Shown here: positions 59,862 through 64,000 of the stretch, piece after piece
How positions within the stretch are numbered: the first letter of the stretch is position 1
Layout: each line of letters opens with the position of its first letter
NCBI GenBank assembly: GCA_025716855.1
Contig: JAIXMQ010000008.1
Location: forward strand, 496,001-560,000
Length of the DNA: 64,000 nt
Reading direction: 5' to 3'
Source: Pilaira anomala
Lineage: Eukaryota > Mucoromycota > Mucoromycetes > Mucorales > Mucoraceae
Notes under the pieces: generated by a model
What the model saw: only the letters and a program-made list of their open reading frames with translations
Databases searched by the model: none
What the model was told of the DNA's origin: nothing
Made by a program: the position numbers and the translations under genes

Positions 59862-62708
59862 ATTATATTATTATTGTTATTGTTGTGTTGTATTAAAAAA
59901 AAAAAATTTTTTTTTTGATATGCGTATGAATATAAAAAAAGAATAGACGCCGGATTAAATAATAGTATATGAAAAGGTCTTTTTAATATAAATGATGATA
60001 TATGTTTTTCTTTTCTTTTTGCCCTCTACAAAAAAAAAATAAAAAAGTATCAAACAACAAAAAAAGATTTAAAAAAAGAAAAAGAGAAGTATAAAAAAAT
60101 AAAGCAACAACTCCGAGTAATTTTTACCCCCACCTATCCTTGGAGTAAGTTTCAAGGTGAGAGACTGGGATTTAATCTGTGCCAATCAAAGTATGTACTG
60201 CACCCCAACAAGCTGGGTGAAAGACTTGCTTGATTGTATTTTAGCATCATTTCAAACTCTTCCATCTTTATGAATTTGGGGATTAAAGTCTTTTGGGGTT
60301 TCAATAAGATTTTGTTGAGTATTTTTTTTTTCTTTTGTATTTATCTTTATTATTATTTATGTTATCATTTTTTTTACTATTAGTAACATGATGGGCAATA
60401 GTTTATATATTTCTTTATTCAAGAAGGCATGAATAGAAACCGGAATGTTTTAATCGAATCAATTTTTTTTCTTTTTTTATTTTGGCTTATAAGATCCGTT
60501 TGAATCGGCAAATTGTTTAACTTCCCAGCGTTTATTTTATTTTATTTTTTGACAGTGAAAAAAAAAGGGGGATGGAAGGAGGGAAAAGGAAACTCGATTG
60601 TCAAAGGATGGGGCTGCTGCTTTTTTTAGTGACCAAAAAAATAAAAAATGCTCCCCCAAAATGAACCAAACCTTATCAGAAAGTTATTTGCCCCTGTATG
60701 AATTTAAATTTTTGTTTTTTTAATTTCTTTTTTCTTGTAACCTTTTTAAGAATTTTGTGCGACTTTAATTATTTTAATATAATTGATAGATTTTGTTTCT
60801 ATGACTATTCGTATTGATTGAATATTATAACAATTGTAGATGAACCCACGAAATATATATATGTTTATATATAAATTCTTTTATATGTTGAATATGGCCA
60901 TCGTAAGAAATTGTTTATGGCATAAACAAATGTAATCTGTATATCGAAAAACCGGTTGCTAAGAAACGCGAGCTTGTTAAAAACTGTTAACTATCGCCCA
61001 CATCAAAAATTGAGTATGTGCTTATTATAGATTGATTGGTATTACTCACAATAATCAATTCGAAACATCCACGCACATATACTTTCTCTCCCCTGCAACA
61101 GTAATTACAATCTTGTGACAGCATCCTCTTTTCGGTTATGCAAAGTGGTCAACTGCTCTACAGTTTAGTATAATCCGTTGGGTTATGCTTTTCTTTTTTT
61201 TTTTCTTTTTCTATCATTTACGAATCAATTGAATCTTGGGGGGTTTTTTTATGACTCTTAAACCCGTTGCCGATTCGTAGTGTAAGTGCGCTAAAACGAC
61301 ATTTTGAAATCACGCAGATCAAAATAAAACGGATAAGAGTTATTTTTAAGTTTTTTCTTTTGAGCGATTCTTTGTTACGATTCTCCAATTGTTAAAAGCT
61401 GAGGGGACACATCTGATATAATAATATGTACTTGATAAAAACAAGTATATTATTTAAGGCTTGAGAGTAGAAACACTTTATTTTTCAATGATAACCTAGT
61501 ATTATTGTTATCACAGTAATTCTTTTATTATCTACTTCAATTGCCTAACTGAACTGATAAACAAAAAGTGCTTTATGAGCTCAAAAAGCAATCGGTAGCT
61601 AGAAAACATGATGTCTAATGCATTCTCAATCATTTGAATGCTAACGGTAATAATGCAACCAGTATTTCTCTCTATCAGATCCACCATCCTCTGCTGAGTG
61701 TGTACTATTCACTGGGTCACTATAATGGTATGACAAACCCAGATCCCACTCTCAACTCTGCTATCATATGTCAAGATAGCATAAAGAAAAATTATAACAA
61801 GTCCTCTCATTAATGACTAAGGTTAGAGGCCGTTAATGAAGCAAAATCCAGAACTTTACGCAGCAAAAAGAAAATATGACGATTTGCTTACTGCTGAATC
61901 CTTATCAAATACAGCAGCTGTTGTATAGGGCCTACTACTGATAAGAATAAGATGAATTTTAAGGCAGCTATGAATTTTGTAGCCTAATTCAGACAAGAGA
62001 TAGGTAGACCAAGGAAAAAATTGGACTGAGAGAAGCCTTTCTGCTGAAAGGAAAAACCTTATTAAAATATAAAAAAAAAAAAATTGCTGAGCACTATTGC
62101 GTGAAAATCCAGATGGAGTTTTGTGATACTTAGATATTAATCATGAAGAATATTACCAGATAAAAGGTGGAAGCATCCTTTGAATAGTAATCATAATAAA
62201 GATATTATCTGATATATGTCAATAAGAGGGTTATAAAAATTTCTTACATAATCAATGGATATTGAAAAAAAAAACGATTTACATCTGCGCGAAAAAAAAA
62301 AACGTAGTTACAGAAATTATAATGTTCATGAGTAACTATGTAATGTTAAGAGGGAAAGAAACAGTAACACATAAAGCATATACGTATTATTTTTTTCTTT
62401 TTGTAGTTAATGGCATTTGGTACTACATTACTATTGTAAAGTAATACTTTTCTCCCACACACAAATCAGAATAATACTGCTCCCAGATTTAATTAGTTCC
62501 TGTACGTCTACAATTAAAAAGGAGATTTGTGTGTGTGTTCATTTTATCGAATAGAAAAATTTCTGATTGATTACTTTTTAACTCGCGCGCATAAACGATA
62601 TATGGCTAGTGAATTGATTTACTTGATAAAAAATATAGTCGTTTTGGAAAGGGAGGGGAAAAAATATAGAGCATAAAAGATGTTAAATGCTATTTTAGAG
62701 TATTCTTG

Positions 62709-62740
<32 letters not shown>

Positions 62741-62807
62741 TTTAAATTTTTTTTTCGCTTCTATTTTTTATACCCTATCTTGTTAAGAAAAAAAATATAG
62801 GCTATTT

Positions 62808-62842
<35 letters not shown>

Positions 62843-64000
62843 ATTTCTCATAAAATATCAGCCTAATAAATGAGTTGTATTATAATATAAAGGCAGAAAT
62901 AAATAACAAAGGAAATAGAAGGATAATATTTTTTTCTCGAAGTCTGTAGTTAGCCTCTTTTTTTTTTTTTATTATTATTACCGGCCGGAAGAAGTATTAA
63001 ATTGAATATTTTGGCGATCACTTTATGTGACAAATAAGGATCGTGTACCTGATAAACCTCTCTCTATTTCTCTTAATCTTTTGTACAAATTCAAATTTAT
63101 CTGTCCGTGACAGAATTTATCCGGTTTCGGACCGTAGTTCCAAATACTTGGTAGAACTCTATTTGTCATCTAATTACTTACATATTTCATCAATTGCAAC
63201 AAAGGAATTTACTTTTTAATAAAAAAATAGTCATATTTTTGCCTGCAAATGGCCATGAAAAAAAAAAAAAGTATTTTTAACTTTTAAAACGTGTCAGTCG
63301 TACATCTGTGCAATGATTTACATCTCATGGAAAGTATACTGAAAATCTCCTTGCAAATTGGTCAAAACTGACCTTACTGCTGTTGCTACTGTCCTACATA
63401 TCCAAAAAAAAAAAAAAAAAAAAAAAAAAACTTCTGTCAATAAAATTTCTAGACTAGAAAATTCAGTTCATGCTTATGTCAAGCCTCAGCCTTATATTTG
63501 TATCGACCATCTGTCATATCCCCTTGTCTTTCAGCTGGACGGTCATTGCCTCCAACTCGATTTCTCCTGTTAAAAATGTAATATTGTATCCTCTGTCCAT
63601 TAGATACTGTGTGCAGCGTTTGATACTTGTATTGAATACATAGGAACGGTATAGCAGATTTTGGCTTTTAATAAAACCCACTTGTGAAGGTTGCCATAAA
63701 TTTCTCGTTGGCTAATTAATGATATCACCAAAATAATGTAACACATTTGTTTATAATTTAATTTCCTTGTTTTTAGTTACTAATAAACTAGCTTATCCAC
63801 TCACTCGCCGACAACCATCTCGCCCTAATGGGTTCAGGCGGGATACTTTCCCTATCCGATACATGCAACCTGCACCGAAAGGAGTAATTTGCTATTGAAA
63901 TGTATTAAACAATGAGCTACCTCTTATTATAATATTGTAACTTACCATTTGGCAATATATAATATGCAAGTTTCAAAGTTGAGCATTTCTTGATACAATC
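59862..64000. other. Gene-free region, 4.1 kb
   Basis: Upstream of ACC1 and to the window edge. AT-rich, with long T/A runs (62812-62839; 63402-63430) and a (TA)n run near 62719-62734. A GC-richer stretch (about 63795-63885) and a block at 61660-61990 that reads in part like worn coding DNA (many in-frame stops) may be transposon scars. No gene, tRNA or structured RNA supported. The first few hundred bases beside ACC1 presumably hold its promoter and leader. Confidence 0.5.

Noticed and set aside
63358..63573. 71-codon plus ORF with poly-Lys
   Set aside because: Includes an A-run translated to Lys; no domain, leader or splice support.

Overview
The window looks like nuclear DNA of a filamentous fungus, most probably a Mucoromycota (Rhizopus/Mucor-like) species. 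It is very AT-rich. Genes are interrupted by many short introns (about 45-120 nt, GTAAG...TAG). Long A/T homopolymers sit in 5' leaders, introns and spacers. The gene content also fits an early-diverging fungus: SERINC, SLC41, an NFKBIL1-like protein, a FAR1-domain protein, fungal BCKDK/PDK, Bqt4-like and LONRF. The lineage is an inference; no rRNA or other marker is present.

Layout. 1-1.6 kb: remains of an unrecognised minus-strand gene and a minisatellite. 1.6-14.7 kb: dense genes, namely a hypothetical protein, an MFS drug/H+ antiporter (-), an NFKBIL1-like protein (+) converging tightly on CIAO1 (-), a FAR1/polyQ DNA-binding protein (+), an F-box-like protein (-), a mitochondrial PPR protein (-) and a ThrE/Prm10-like membrane protein (-). 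14.7-18.2 kb: mostly gene-free. 18.2-21.1 kb: a kinesin with a degenerate motor. 23.5-28.3 kb: three closely spaced plus-strand genes (Bqt4-like, SLC41 Mg2+ transporter, BCKDK/PDK-family kinase). 29-30.5 kb: a phospholipase-B1-like SGNH protein with altered active-site blocks. About 31.3 kb: a Tc1/mariner transposase relic. 33.5-37.6 kb: a heterotrimeric G-protein gamma subunit, SERINC and a DUF218 protein, all on the minus strand. 39.2-40.7 kb: a LONRF-type RING/Lon-N protein. 40.7-45.9 kb: gene-free and repeat-bearing. 45.9-59.9 kb: importin-7/8 (Nmd5/Sxm1), UDP-glucose 4-epimerase, a RluA-type pseudouridine synthase and full-length acetyl-CoA carboxylase. 59.9-64 kb: no gene that I can support.

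The genes are mostly unrelated housekeeping functions, as expected for a eukaryotic chromosome; there are no operons. For multi-exon genes I joined exons by hand at GT/AG sites. For the MFS, CIAO1, FAR1, ThrE, kinesin, SLC41, BCKDK, SGNH, G-gamma, SERINC, DUF218, epimerase, RluA and ACC genes the joined exon lengths are divisible by three and read open throughout. The most unusual items are the kinesin lacking the loop-12/alpha-5 segment of its motor, the SGNH protein with two altered active-site motifs, and several inverted or tandem repeat structures in the spacers.
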